Below are positions 48,859-60,799 of a stretch of DNA of 64,000 nucleotides, one piece after another. The notes beneath the pieces are model-generated. The model saw only the letters and a list, made by a program, of their open reading frames with translations. It was not told the origin of the DNA and made no database searches. A program made the translations under genes and the position numbers. The DNA comes from Bryopsis sp. KO-2023 (lineage: Eukaryota; Chlorophyta; Ulvophyceae; Bryopsidales; Bryopsidaceae), in contig BSYQ01000001.1 of NCBI GenBank assembly GCA_030272585.1, positions 2,232,001 to 2,296,000 of the forward strand. The letters run 5' to 3'. Within the stretch, counting starts at the first letter, position 1. Each line of letters opens with the position of its first letter.

Positions 48859-49495
48859 TCAATACCTGCGGATGGAGATGGGAACAGGAACAGCTGTTCC
48901 TCCACCCCCACAGCTCCTGCACCGAGTGTATCCAGTGTTGCCGCAGCCATTGCAGCCCACATCTTCATCGGACCACCTGGTGCACATGCAAGCCTCGTAC
49001 CCAGTGCCACCGCAAGCTGGGCATGGCTCTCTGCGCTCCATTTGGTCCTGATTATCAAAAGGAAAAAAAAACGCACTCAACTTCACCCCACCTCTGTTCT
49101 CTGATTTTCAATTGGAGTGAACATGGGGGCTTTTGACCCACCCTGTCAGTGGCACCTGACATTTTCGTTTCCTTGGAATAAGAAACTAATATTTCCTCTA
49201 TACAAAGGCCCCTCACCTGCTCGGGCATGAGCTGCTGACCAAGGATGAGAGCGCCAAGCGCAACGCTGGCGGACGTCAACAGCATAGACATGATTTTGAC
49301 AGCTCCTGTGGTCGCGAGTGTCACGCCGACCATGCACACTGTACGCGAGCGCTGCTTCCTCGCGACGCGAGCTTTCGGTTGGATGGCGCTCCGTTCCGGA
49401 AGACGCACGCTGGGCAGCGGTCTGGAAACGAATCCTGGACGAACGTCGCCCCGTCTCACCATCATTGATCCCACGGCCATTCCCTTGCAGTTCAT
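48859..49495 (-). CDS. Small plastid membrane protein with DnaJ-type zinc finger (BSD2/LQY1-like architecture)
   Basis: Two exons (49495-49217, 49047-48859) give 155 residues. The first 50 or so residues are Arg/Ser-rich (a transit peptide). A hydrophobic segment follows (MVGVTLATTGAVKIMSMLL to about residue 87), then a short DnaJ-type cysteine-rich domain: CPACGGTGYEAC, CMCTRWSDEDVGC, CNGCGNTGYTRC, CRSCGGGG, ending PVPISIRRY. The CxC-RWSDxDVGC version of the second motif is a feature I associate with a conserved chloroplast protein family of plants. Size, transit peptide, one membrane segment and no J-domain resemble thylakoid proteins such as LQY1, which help photosystem assembly or thiol chemistry. 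The assembly role is inferred. Confidence 0.8.
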
Positions 49496-50203
49496 CCTTG
49501 TCGGTTCTTAACTCGGCAGAGTCCAATTCAACAGGCAAGCGAAGGTGGAAATCTAATACAGAATTCTTGCTCCGCACGGCGATTGGGGGAAAAGAAGCCC
49601 GGTCCACTTGCTTATAAACCGAGCAGTTTCCAGTTTTTTTTTGTTCCGAATAAAGAATCGGTGGTTGTGTCGTGAAAGAACGACGAATGGCAGCGCCAGC
49701 GAGCAAGAAATCCTCGTTCGTGGGTCTTCCTCAGGTTCGCACACCCAAACCTCATCCCCTACGTATTACGTACAGTGCGTTGACGCGATGGATGACGTGT
49801 TCCACTCAATTCGCTCAGTCATCGCTTCTTGAACGTGGAGAAAAAAAAGAAAAAAAAAATCTGCCAACTGATGCAGGGCGCAGGCGAAATGGATGATTGT
49901 CCACCGACGAGGTTTAGTTTCGGTGGAATAGATCAGGTGTTTCTGGGTTTTTTTTTCAGTAATTGCACAGTGTGGGAGTTTGCTGCTTACAATGAGTTCT
50001 GTGCATTGATATGAAATAGAAAGAAAAAACCTAACACTGCACAAGAATTGAACACACAAAAAAACACAGGAAAATATCGTGGATCCGTGTGATTCGGAAA
50101 CTCAGACAGCAGTATTTCAACATTCTTCCTCTCCAGGTCTGCACAGCTCGATGGCATTTGTTCCACCTGAACGCCACACTCGCAGGTGTCTTATCCACAC
50201 CCT
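49496..50203. other. Intergenic region, no gene
   Basis: Separates the zinc-finger gene promoter from the 3' end of the TPR gene (both minus strand). Only short overlapping frames; nothing supportable. Confidence 0.4.
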
Positions 50204-53200
50204 TCATGAGAATAAGTGCTTCATTTTCGATCTGAATTTGGGTGCTTGGGGAGGAACTCGATGCATTTCATGAAACAGCAAGTGTTTGTTTCGAATGTCT
50301 GGCTCACCCAGCTTGTGGTAGTCGACATGCATCGCTGGATTTCCACGATCGAGCGCTTTCGCACTTTCGAAATCATCGGCTGCTCTGTCGTATTCTCCCT
50401 GGCATTTCAGGGACACCGCTCTCCTCAAAAGGGCATGTGCATTTCGGGGCTGCTGTTCCAGCACGGTGTCAAAATGCCGAATGGCCTCCTGGTGCCTACC
50501 GATATCCTGGAGGTCCACCAATAGAAAACCAAGCTAAAGAAGCACCCCTCAATTAATAGTTATATTTTTTTGAATTTTTTTTGATTCCAGCAAGGAAAAG
50601 GAGCCATTGATTTTACATGTAAAAGTCGGGTTAATGCAATTACCTGCAAGGATTTTGCCAGCTCATGGTGGAACGCCACGTTTTCTGGACAGCTCTGAAG
50701 GCCTCTGGTGAAAGCCAGGACCCCACCGAAGCTGTTCCCAGCAATTGCCCGCATGCAGCCAAGATTATACCACAGCTCCCCTGTGAGGTCCGGAGGCTGA
50801 GCAATTTTGGTCAGGAATTTGTTTCCTTCCCACAGCATGGAATCGTATTGGAGGCTTTCGATGGCCACTGTGGTGGCGGCCTCCAGATCGACAGCTGCAA
50901 GCTTGTAGCTCCTTCGCTGAATGAGAGCCAATGCTCGGCTGTACAGCAAAGTGGGATTCAATGGCAGCAACTTCAGTGCCCTGGAAATATCTTCCTCTGC
51001 CTCTTTGTATCGACGGAGCTCCATGTAACACTGGCTTCGGTCAAAAACAAGCCTGGGGAAAAATAAAGCAAAAAAAAAATTCAATATTTCTTTGGGCTGG
51101 AAAACCATTCGACATTGGTTGTCACAATCCATCTCTGTATTCAGTGTAATTTTTCTCTTAATCTTATCTGACTGACCTGGGCTCCCCAGGGTTTCGTCGA
51201 ATCGCCTTGGTCAGATACTTCAGCGCTTGGTCGTGCTCTCTTTGGCCTCTGGCAAGCAATCCCTTGATGTTCAAAATCAGCCCCATATCTTGCCCCATGC
51301 GCTGAGCTTGCCCCAAAGCCTCATGCACGGCATCAGGCAAATCAAGAGCCAAACCCGACTGTGCTATTGCAAAATGCATCCTGGCGCTCACGGTCTTGTA
51401 TTCCAATTCCTCCTCTGGGAGCAGCTCCAAGGCTCGCCTGAGCGTTGGCAATGCTACTTGATGCTGATTCAAATCCTGCAGTATCAGCCCTTGGGATTCC
51501 ACAACCTAGCAAGCATCGGCCAAGAGATTACCCTCAACGATACATTTCTGGCTTGTGTACAAAATCTCAAATATCCAAATATGCCCTTGAAACTTACCCT
51601 CCATGACTTGGGTTGTGACTTTGCACATGTGTTGAGTTTTTTCAGTGCTTTTTCCTTGTGGCCCAGAGCATGGAGGCACAATGCTGTGTGGTACAATGCA
51701 GGGATGTACCCTTCGTTTATCCCCAGGGCCTTCTCATGCCATTCCAGAGCTGACTTGATATCCCCAGTCTTTTCAAACACAAGACCTGAAAGGCACACAG
51801 AACCTCTCCCTCTCAGTTTCTATCGAAAAGGAGCTCGAAGCACAGTGAGGTCATTCTGCTTTCATTCCCAATCAACCGACAGCACGTTTGCGGGGAGGGT
51901 CCTTGTAAAAACAAAGCTGGTTTTTTCAACACCTTTGTAGTGTGGAAAGTGGGGGTGAGTTGCGTTCAAGGTCATGGCTTCTCCGAAATCTCGATTAGCC
52001 TCATCCAGCTGCCCCAAGGACAGCAAAGCCCGTCCTCTGTTGTAATGCAATTCCCCTTCCTGGAGCTCCAAGTTGTGAATCACAGGGAAGCCAGGGATTC
52101 GAGGTCCAACATCCAAAACCAAAAGCACGCCATCGCAAATATCGCCAGGCCCACCCACCTCCACAATGTGCACCCCTGAACCAAACCCCTGACCCCTGAT
52201 GAACAAAACGGCTGAAGCAAAAAATTATCACCAGAGCTCCCTGCACTTTCACACACACCATCTGTTTCTTGGTCAGTCGCACAAGAAGCTGCTTCCAGAG
52301 CTTGGTCAAAATTTTTGACCGCGGCTTCGAGCAGGAGTTGTTTGTTTTCGTCCAGAACTCCGAGCATTGATCCCCCTAGGTCATGCAGCCATCCATGGGG
52401 CCTTTGATCTTCTGCATTGGCTTTCTTCTCGATGGAAACACTTGCTGAGAAGCCATCGTCACTATCTGTGCCAGATGCATCCTCCCCATCACTGGCCTCG
52501 TGTGTCTGCACTGGTTTGAATCGAGGGAAAAAAACAAAAAAAACGGAAACACAAAGGTCATTGGAATTCTTAAAAACTGTCTAAAAACATGATATGTAAG
52601 TGTTTTAACTGTTTTTTTTTTGTTTTTTTTTGCGAGTGTGTGGGGGAGTGTACATGTTTTCTTATAACTGAAAAGAATCTTGAAAAAAGTTGGGATGTTG
52701 CATGACTAAGAGTCACCTCTTCAGTTTGGGACCGTTTCTCTTTTGCGATGGCATGCTCGTACTGAGCAAGGCCAAGATTGTTGAAAGCACCCATGGGGGC
52801 TTTGCCAAAGCGAGCGGCGCTCTCGAAATAGTCCAGACACCCTTTGAAATCGTTCCTTACAAGGCGGGATGCTCCAAGACTCATCTGTGCCACATGCACA
52901 AAAAAATTGCTTCAAAACATAGACAGCAGGAAAATAAACACACAAATTTGTCCTATGATTTACTACCACTGTTGGATTTCTCCTCCCTTTTCCCATTAGT
53001 GTTGGTAGAGTAATTTACTTTCATTACAATTTTGCAACGGGATGCAAGAAATAAGCTTCAGAAGAAACGGAATTTTTTGGTTTGCTCACTCGACATGCAG
53101 CATTAGTCAGATCCAACATAGAAGCGTGTTCCAAGTCATTTATGGAGTCCACGATCTTCCCCAACAGCCTGTAGCAATTGCCACGGTTGCAATATCCCTC

Positions 53201-54046
53201 AAAGGATGGCTTTTTCTCTTCCTCCAGCGCTGCAATAGCCAGGGTGTAATCAACCACTGCTAGATCGTACAGCCCCATTCGATGCTTCACAAACGCCCTC
53301 AATTTCAAGTACTCTCCATCCTGTTACAAAACTTCATTTTAAACCCAGGGCTGCTGCAACCCAGCAATCCATCAAAGCCCAAAGTCACTGAATGGTGGAT
53401 GCATCAAACTGGTGGAATGACACCACCCTGGTTTTGTAATACTTGCGTTAGGTTTTAGTTTCAGGGCTGAATCGTAGTCATCCAGAGCAGCCTCCAGTCT
53501 TCCACTGGTTGCATTGGCCCTTGCTCGGTTTCCATAGTTCTTTGCAGAGGGGTCCAAGGAAATAGCCTCATCATACCTAGGCAATTCCAATGCAACCAAA
53601 CCCCCAACAACTTTCAGTGCTTGTTTATGTGACTCTCTTATGTATTGTTTGTGGAGCTTGCTTGTTCTGACAACTGGTTTTAGTATGCAGCTTGCCATGA
53701 AAGTGCCCTTTCTGGATCCTTCTGATGGATGGAGATGCAATCGGCAAGTGCACAAATGTACAATGCACGATCTGGCCAGGCTGCGACCGTCAGTTCCAGC
53801 AGCTCCTCTGAGGCTTTGTGGTCCCCCTTTTCTGTCTTTTTCTGGAAGCCCACCATCCACAACTGGTGTGAGCGTCATGCATCATCCCGTGCTTTGATGT
53901 CACGATTTTGATCACACCTTCGCCTGAATGTAATGCTGTTGTGCTTCCTTCCGCCTGAGTTTCACTTCTCTCCTTTCTTGATAAGCTTTGGGTGACCAAA
54001 AAAACACATTCGGCCGAACATGGTATTCTGTGAAATCCAGAGACAT
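50204..54046 (-). CDS. Tetratricopeptide-repeat protein, unknown partner
   Basis: Eleven exons in phase give 855 residues: 54046-53918, 53862-53696, 53576-53443, 53313-53090, 52884-52717, 52505-52259, 52175-51933, 51785-51598, 51505-51177, 51052-50644, 50533-50204. It starts MSLDFTEYHVRPNVFFWSPK with a basic coiled segment, then TPRs fill most of the length. Clear repeats: ERALSWYDEAISLDPSAKNY, GRLEAALDDYDSALKLKPNA, LVRNDFKGCLDYFESAARFG, GELHYNRGRALLSLGQLDEA, DIKSALEWHEKALGINEGYI, REHDQALKYLTKAIRRNPGE, RRYKEAEEDISRALKLLPLN and EAIRHFDTVLEQQPRNAHAL. A low-complexity acidic stretch lies near residue 290 (GEDASGTDSDDGF). Intron 2 starts with GC rather than GT. TPR arrays mediate protein contacts; I do not recognise a named orthologue, though long TPR proteins of this kind are common in ciliary and assembly complexes. 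Confidence 0.85.
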
Positions 54047-55540
54047 CTCGACGCTGCCGCAATATCTGCAGAGCTACATTCGATATGTGTTTCGGCTGAG
54101 ACGTAAGGGATATATCACACCCGCCGAATTGGTCAAGAGTTACAGTTTAGGGCTTTTTCCTTGCTGCTGGTTCAGCCGTCAGGAACGCTTAAGTCCCGCT
54201 TAAGTCCTGACGCTTTCGGCAACTTTTTCACACCGCTAGAGCGGCGTAGCGCCACAGGATTATCTTTAGAAAGGCGGTGTGACGATATTGGTATTAGGAC
54301 TCCAACAGCAAGGGACGCGGAGTGGGTTCTCTTGTCGAGAAAGTCGTCGGACGTTGGTTCATCTGATCGCTATTGGCAGCACGTCAAGTCGTTTCGCCTG
54401 AGATAGAAACTGACCATGTTTTGGGCCCTAATGTGGGAACTGAAAGAAACAAGAGGGAAGGGGACTTGAGGTGGCGTTTTCTGAAAAGCGGGCGCAGTTA
54501 CATGACACAGTGGCAGTGGCGAGTAGAAGTGAAATGGAAGAGAATCCACTGTTTTCTCTTGTTAGGGGTCGTTTTCGTGGAGGGTTGTGCTCGGGGATGA
54601 CCGATTGTATCGGTTGTATCGCAAGGTCGAGTCTTAGTTGTGCTTTTGAGTTCGCGACGGGGGGAACTTATGCCACCGTTTGTTTCTACCGGTCGTCACT
54701 GGCAATATTGACCGATCTGCCAGTAGTTATTTCTGTGTTGGAGGGCGGCTTCTGAACAAGCTGAACGCTCGCAACTCACAGAGGACCAAAGGAAACGGCC
54801 ACTCATCAAAACAGTCCCAAGCTTGAGGCTTCTCTCGAGACAGATCTGTTTCCACTTTGGTCCAATATATTTTTAGTAATTTTGCACAGATATGTAGATT
54901 CGCCAACGACATCTGGTGGTGTCCCGCGAAGCTTGCGCGCGACGTATCCACAATCGAATCAACAGTCGTCAGGGCAAAAGGCGCTGGGGCAGGAGTACCT
55001 CAGCCATCACCCTGTCCGAAGCAGTGCTCCAGTATTTTCAGCCGCCCCTGCTAGCAACACAGTTCCACGTCCACAATGCCCCATACATACTACACTGTAT
55101 TTTCCTTCCAACCTTCTCCTCAGCGATAGGATATGACAGTTGGCTATCCGCGTTCGTACCATCGTCAGCACTTGGGTTTCTGTGCTTTGTGGTTTTCACT
55201 CTTTCGTGGATAATGGTTCGCTATCACTGGCACGTGGAGGACGGCTACGGGTGCCTGGTTCCACCAGGGCAGATTACCTGCAACCAGGAAATAGGGGTTC
55301 TGCACGCTGCCGTCGAGTTCGAGGTGCTCTTCCCCTGACCTTTGCAGAACTCTGACTCTTCTCAGTTGGGAGGATGTTTCCAGTGTTTATCTATTTGATA
55401 CTCACCCTTAGGTCATGTGTTGAATATTGGGCTTCTACAGGGGGGGGGGAAGGCCCCTGTTCGCAAGGATATATGCCAGCACTGAGAATCAAATGGAGGC
55501 TACACCACTGATCGCAATTTTTTTTTGTTTTCTTTTTCAG
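54047..55540. other. Divergent region; unresolved 5' part of the next gene
   Basis: No supportable complete gene. Frames such as 54882-55136 and 55140-55355 stay open on the plus strand and could be 5' exons of the hydrolase-like gene, but phase and splice sites could not be fixed. A CTTAAGTCC / GGACTTAAGC inverted arrangement lies near 54188-54208. Confidence 0.35.
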
Positions 55541-57928
55541 ATTCCTGGACAGGCAGGCCCGGTGCAAGCTTTGATTACTGCACCATTCGATTATCTAGTG
55601 GCAACTAAGGTGATTAAATTCTCCTTGTGCTTTTGCTGCGTTTTCATTCCTTCACTGCACATGCATCAACCATGCATCACATGCATTTTTTTCCCCTTAG
55701 GATGTGGGTGTGGCTCTAGCACATGGTCAAAATGCCGAGGAGTGGAAAGGCAAACTGATGACCGATGTCGCCGTAGCTCTCGCCAGAGAAGGTGATTGGG
55801 TTTTTCCAAAGAAATCATTGCGGAATTTCAACCAAGGCGTGCATTTCCTTCCTCTGATGTCCCAAAATGCACCTGCAGGGGATTTCATCTGCTTCTGGCT
55901 TTTTTGCTGGATGGTGACAAGAAGCGATGTGGCAGGTTTCTTCAGTTGTGTGCGTTGGTGATGCGGGCAGGGTATGTTGTCGTCCGCTACTACTGCAAGC
56001 AAAAAGAGCAGAGGAGGCAGAGGATATTCGAAAAAGCCCTGGATGCATGCGCAACGTCACCGTTTGCCAGACATGTGCTCAGATGGGTCTTAGCAGGTAT
56101 TGCTAAAAGAGGAATTGGAAGCATCGATCTTCTTTTGCTTTTCAGGGAGCAATGATGGTTATGATTATTAGTATGTTCTAAGGGAAATTTGATTTTGTTC
56201 ACAGGGGTAGGAAACGGAGCAAGGGTTGCTGCAGCGGTTGGCACGAGATGTAGAGGGACAATGGCGGGGTTCATTCTCATGTCTTATCCACTGAAGGTAG
56301 GCCAGCTTTTTGTGAATGCAATTGTTGAAGAATCATCCTGAATTAAATCCAGAATGACATTTTCACGAGGAGGATTCGGATTGGCTGGTTTCTAATCATC
56401 TGCATAGCACGTCAATCTGTATGAGTGAAGAGGTGCAAATGTGAAATCCCAGAAACATGTTCCTCGAGTTTTTTAACTGTATTTACATTTTTTCGGGGGG
56501 GGGGGGGCATGTTGTCAGTGACAGACTAGCCAGAACTGTAGGGAAACATATTTTTTATAGAGAAGATGGTTGGTGTAAATGGGCTTTTTCTCGCATTACC
56601 TGATGACGATATTTGTTTATCTGAGGGAATTGTTTCATTCAGGATCCCATGCCTAGCAACAAAGGAGGGCCTGCACCTGACTCGGTGAGTTATTGAACAT
56701 ATCAAGGCTCTTCGCTCATAGTCCATTTATGGATCGCTTCGTTTGCTTCATTTTTTTCCCTGTCATCGTTGCTAAAATTGCATTTATGCGTCCCACTTAC
56801 AGAGAGCACCCCTCAAAAAACTGGAATCTCCAATTTTGTTCATCACTGGCTCTAGAGATAAGTATTGCTCATTAGAGGACCTTAAAGAATTGGAACCGGA
56901 CATGCCTTCAGAGGACAAGCGACTCATACGAATGCAGGTAGAGAAATCTGCTTATTTATTGTTGTTGTTGTTGCTTTTTCACCCTCACAAGTTGGAAGTA
57001 TTCAGTTAGCCGAAACCAGTGCAAAATACATCCAACCAAGAACCACCCCTTTAGAGTGTTTTTCCCTAGATTGGCAGTTCAACACAGTGACATGCAGTTA
57101 GAGAGTGAGGGTGGTGTTGATTTTGACCAAGTGGATGAATCGCATAGTGGCCCATCTGTTCGACAGGATTTAGACCAAAATTTCAAGACGTTATCAGGGA
57201 AGGGCCCTCTACCAGCAGCAATATCAAATCTATGCAGTGCATGCCTGGAGTTCATGTATGCCATCAACTCGAGTGATTTTAGGCCTTGCCTAGTCCCCCA
57301 CCTCTCAAAGGTCGAGTGCGATCCGGACACCCCCTGGCCCCCGCCTGCATCTCCCCCCCTTGGTAAACCACAGTTGTCTACCCCTCCTCCTGCATCCACA
57401 TTGCCAGCACCTCCACGGCCCCGAGTATTGCCCCCCCCTCCACAGTCCAGTAACATGTTGGCCGTTGGAGGGCGGGGGGTTCCACGGCCAGCTTTGCCTG
57501 TGAGGCTGCCTGGCCATCCCCACATCCCCACGCGGAGGTACCCTTTCAACGCATTCGGACAACCCATCCCAGCATTTGACAAAAAGACGTTGGAGGCGGA
57601 GCTCTTGGCTAATGAATCGTTAGATGACATTGGACTGAGTCCACAAGTAGGGTTGTCTTTAGAAGTCAGAGGGGTGGGGGCGTCGGGTTTAGATGGTGTA
57701 GCAGCCGGCCAAAGTGGTGGTGGTGGTGGTGATGTTGATCGGAATGTTAGATTTGGATGGCCAGTGAGGGAAAATCCAGGGCTACAAGACGAGTTGAGAA
57801 ATGGTCAGTTGCTAACCCTGTCTCAACAAGATCGGCATGAGAGGGATGGACTGGGGGTTCATCCAATTGGCAAACTGGAATCCAAGCTCAGGGATACCTC
57901 TAGGCCATTGAGCGGCTCAAAACCCTGA
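55541..57928 (+). CDS. KANSL3/TEX30-like alpha/beta-hydrolase-fold protein with Pro-rich C-terminus
   Basis: Exons in phase: 55541-55609, 55701-55791, 55971-56096, 56205-56296, 56643-56684, 56803-56937 and 57098-57928 (last acceptor uncertain). More exons lie upstream. Order: GVALAHGQNAEEWKGKLM (oxyanion-side strand), VAVALAREGYVVVRYYCKQK, LRWVLAGVGNGARVAAAVG (nucleophile elbow), AGFILMSYPLKDPMP and RAPLKKLESPILFITGSRDK. This is the TEX30/KANSL3 arrangement. At the elbow the sequence is G-V-G-N-G, with no Ser, as in KANSL3, whose elbow also lacks it. A Pro/Gly-rich C-terminal tail of about 270 residues follows (PPPASPPLGKPQLSTPPPAS). KANSL3 is a scaffold of the NSL histone acetyltransferase complex; such a role is inferred. 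Enzyme activity is unlikely. Confidence 0.7.
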
Positions 57929-58723
57929 TGAAAAAGACTGCGCAGGTGTTGTCCAGTAGTGTGAATATATCTTCATTTTGTCTTGCAGTCCCTAAGATGT
58001 GTATACATGCTAATCACCATGCTGGCCAAGAATAGTGAAATAAAGAAACTGATTGATTGGGCCGATCCTCCATGCTAATCACCTTGCTGGCCAAGAATAG
58101 TGAAATAAAGAAACTGATTGATTGGGCCGATCCTCCATGACCATCAATACCAAAAAACCTGGGCCATACCAAAAAACCCCTCTAAAGTGAGGATCACTTC
58201 CAGCTGAGAAGCACGCAATAACCAGGGTGGATAATCTCCCTCACTTCAGGGAGACACCAGAAGATGAATCTTGTTGTTCCTGAATTAGAGGAGGATCAAA
58301 ACAATGCTCCGCCACAGTCAACACCATTCTTTTTCACGAAACACCCTGGCGCTTATCAGATGATGTATGCATCAATGATCCCAGACACACCAGCAACTGT
58401 TTATAATCATATTACATGATGAAAAATACGGGGAATCGAAATCCAACAACATTCATACTCATACTCATTCTCTTCTCGCAACATTCTCTTCTCGCAACAA
58501 TGCTGTCGTGATGTCTCAACAAAAGAATCAAAACTCCTGGCCACCCCACCCACCCCAAAAAAAAGTACGAGATGAGCGCGGCTGTTTATAATAGCTATCA
58601 AAATGGATGAGGCAAAAACCAGCTAGCGACAGTTTCACCCCTCGATCCCCTTCCAAGCAATCACATCCCTGCATGAAATATCTTGAAACTCTTGACTGCG
58701 GATTCTGTGCACTTCCCTTTTAA
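57929..58723. other. Convergent intergenic region with tandem repeat
   Basis: No gene. It holds the 65-base tandem duplication described separately and lies between the stop codons of the hydrolase-like gene (+) and the DiT1-like gene (-). Confidence 0.5.
58006..58135. repeat. Two tandem copies of a 65-base unit
   Basis: 58006-58070 and 58071-58135 are direct tandem copies that differ at about one base (ACCATGC versus ACCTTGC). Each begins CATGCTAATCACC and ends GGGCCGATCCTC; a third copy starts but breaks off (CATGACC). Confidence 0.9.
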
Positions 58724-60507
58724 TCACCACAATCCAAGTACTTTCCACCAGGCTCCACCCACTCCAAGCCAGACCGACAAGTAAACCAAACTCATCAGGA
58801 AACCCAACTTCAACCAATCGCCTTGAGGCACATAGCCAGCTCCGAAGTATGGAGGGGCTGACCCAATCCCGTAGGTCGTCAGACATCCCATCAAATCAGA
58901 TAATTGACCCAACGCCAACGCAGCCACCACCGCTGGAGCTCCACAGGCAGTAGCGACTGACAGAAACGCGGTATACATTGCCCCGATGTGAGCTGCTCCT
59001 GATGCGAAAAAGTAATGGGAGTAAAAGTAGATCACAGAAACCAATCCCAAGGCCGCTTGCCACGACAGGCCCAAGCCTCCCACCACTTCGACCACCCTGC
59101 TGGACAGCCAAGGGATGAAGCCAAACTTATTCAGGTAGGTGGCCATCGCAATGAGTGCTGCAAACCATGTGAGAGTGTCCCATGCTCCATTGTTGTTCAA
59201 GCATTCCTTCCATTTCACAACTCCAGTGATGAGAAGAATCGACAGACCCACGATGGCGGCTGCCACAGAGTTGATCCCAAAATTGCTTCCAAAAATCCAG
59301 AGCCCCACAGTGATGCTCAACGCCACCGCTGTGATTTTCTCATCGGTGGACAGCGGTCCGAGTCTGTCCAGCTCCTTCATGGCTTGCTTGGGGGCGTCGG
59401 GGGTTTCTTTCAATTCAGGTGGATACAAGATGTATAAGAGGAGGGGTGTCAACACTAAAAGCATCACTCCTGGAACCAGACCAGCGATGGCCCAAGTCCC
59501 CCATGAAATCTGGTAATTAATTGCAGCAAAGGCCAAATTCACTGCCAGTGGATTTGCAGCCATGGCTGTGATGAACATGGCTGAAGAAATGCAGGAGGTC
59601 TGGAAGCAAGTGGTCATGACGTACGCCCCCATTTTCTTTTCGGTTCCGTCCGCGGGGTCGCTGCCACAAGCTTGGCAAAGGGCTTTGGCCAACGGGAAGA
59701 AAATTCCACCCGCCCTCGCAGCCACGGAGGGGATGGCTGGAGACAAGAAAGCCTCAGCGAACACCAGACTGTACGTCAATCCCAAAGTGGTTTTTCCAAA
59801 CACTGAAACGATCATATAGGCGATACGCTGGCCGAGACCCGACTTCTGGAAGCCACCAGCGATCCAGTAGGCGATAGCAATCAACCACCTACACACACAA
59901 CAGGCGCAAGTTACGAAAGCGCGACAGAATCTTTCTGGCCATAGGGCTGCTCAATCAATACGAAGTCGAGTTCTCGAGCAATACACGTCACTCACGGGAT
60001 CTCGGTCGCAAAAGCGCTGAAGGAGGCGGCGAACGTCAAGGTCTTCGTCAGCATCGCAGCCCCGAGCCCCATCATTGCCACAGCACCCAGAGGGAGAGGT
60101 GTAGTGATGATTCCGACGATCGTTGACAAAAATATGGACAAAAGCTGCCACGCTTCCCTCGTGATTCCCTCAGGAACGGGCGCGACCCACATCAGCGCTC
60201 CCACCCCGACGCAGATCCCCAACTTCTTGAGATCTGCCCCCCATTGGATCCCAGGATCTTCCTTGGGCGGTGTTGGGGAGGCTGAGGTGCCGCTACTCTG
60301 ACTCACGACGGAATCGCGCTCCGGTAGCTTGGGACTGTTGGTCGGCTGCTTGAAAAGACATCTTTCCGTCAACGGAGCGAATGGCGAGCGTCGTGGCCTC
60401 GCATCTGGCACCCTGAGGCGGGCGACTGGCTTACGAGCTAAGAAAGGCGTCCGAGGGAGGGACGCCGAGAGATTGGGTTGCGAGACGCGGAAACGGAGGC
60501 CCGTCAT
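58724..60507 (-). CDS. DiT1: Plastid 2-oxoglutarate/malate translocator (DiT1 type)
   Basis: Inner-envelope antiporter that imports 2-oxoglutarate in exchange for malate, supplying carbon skeletons for ammonia assimilation. Two exons in phase (60507-59996, 59888-58724) give 558 residues, the usual length. The first 85 or so residues are Arg/Ser/Pro-rich and lack acidic residues early (MTGLRFRVSQPNLSASLPRT), a direct transit peptide. About a dozen membrane segments follow. Diagnostic motifs of the DASS/CitT-type family: AWQLLSIFLSTIVGIITTPL, FQKSGLGQRIAYMIV, LSPAIPSVAARAGGIFFPLA, TTCFQTSCISSAMFITAMAA, NNNGAWDTLTWFAALIAMAT, SHYFFASGAAHIGAMYTAF, DLMGCLTTYGIGSAPPYF. The features are intact. The DJ-1 gene starts 292 bases away on the other strand. 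Confidence 0.95.
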
Positions 60508-60799
60508 GGTGCCAGAAACAGAGGATCGAAGCGAAGCAGCCGAGCGGATTTGTTTTTGAATGACAAGATTGCTCTGATCACTCGTTCAGATCGTATCCTC
60601 ATCGGGGGTTGCTTTTTCAAGGGGCAGGGGCCCCGTTTCGTGTGTGCGGGTGTCCTGAGAGGCCCGGCCTAATCTCGCTCTTCGGCCGCCAAGAGAAAAC
60701 CGATTCGTGCCGCGTGTCGTGCGCCCTGGCATCCACCACAAAGCTCCGAACTGGAGCTCAGAAAAGTCTGCTGGCCCCTTTTGCCGCCCAGCGACTTCG

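Noticed and set aside
54047-54900. Coding frames such as the one ending near 54600
   Set aside because: Short, compositionally random and not joinable in phase to either neighbour.
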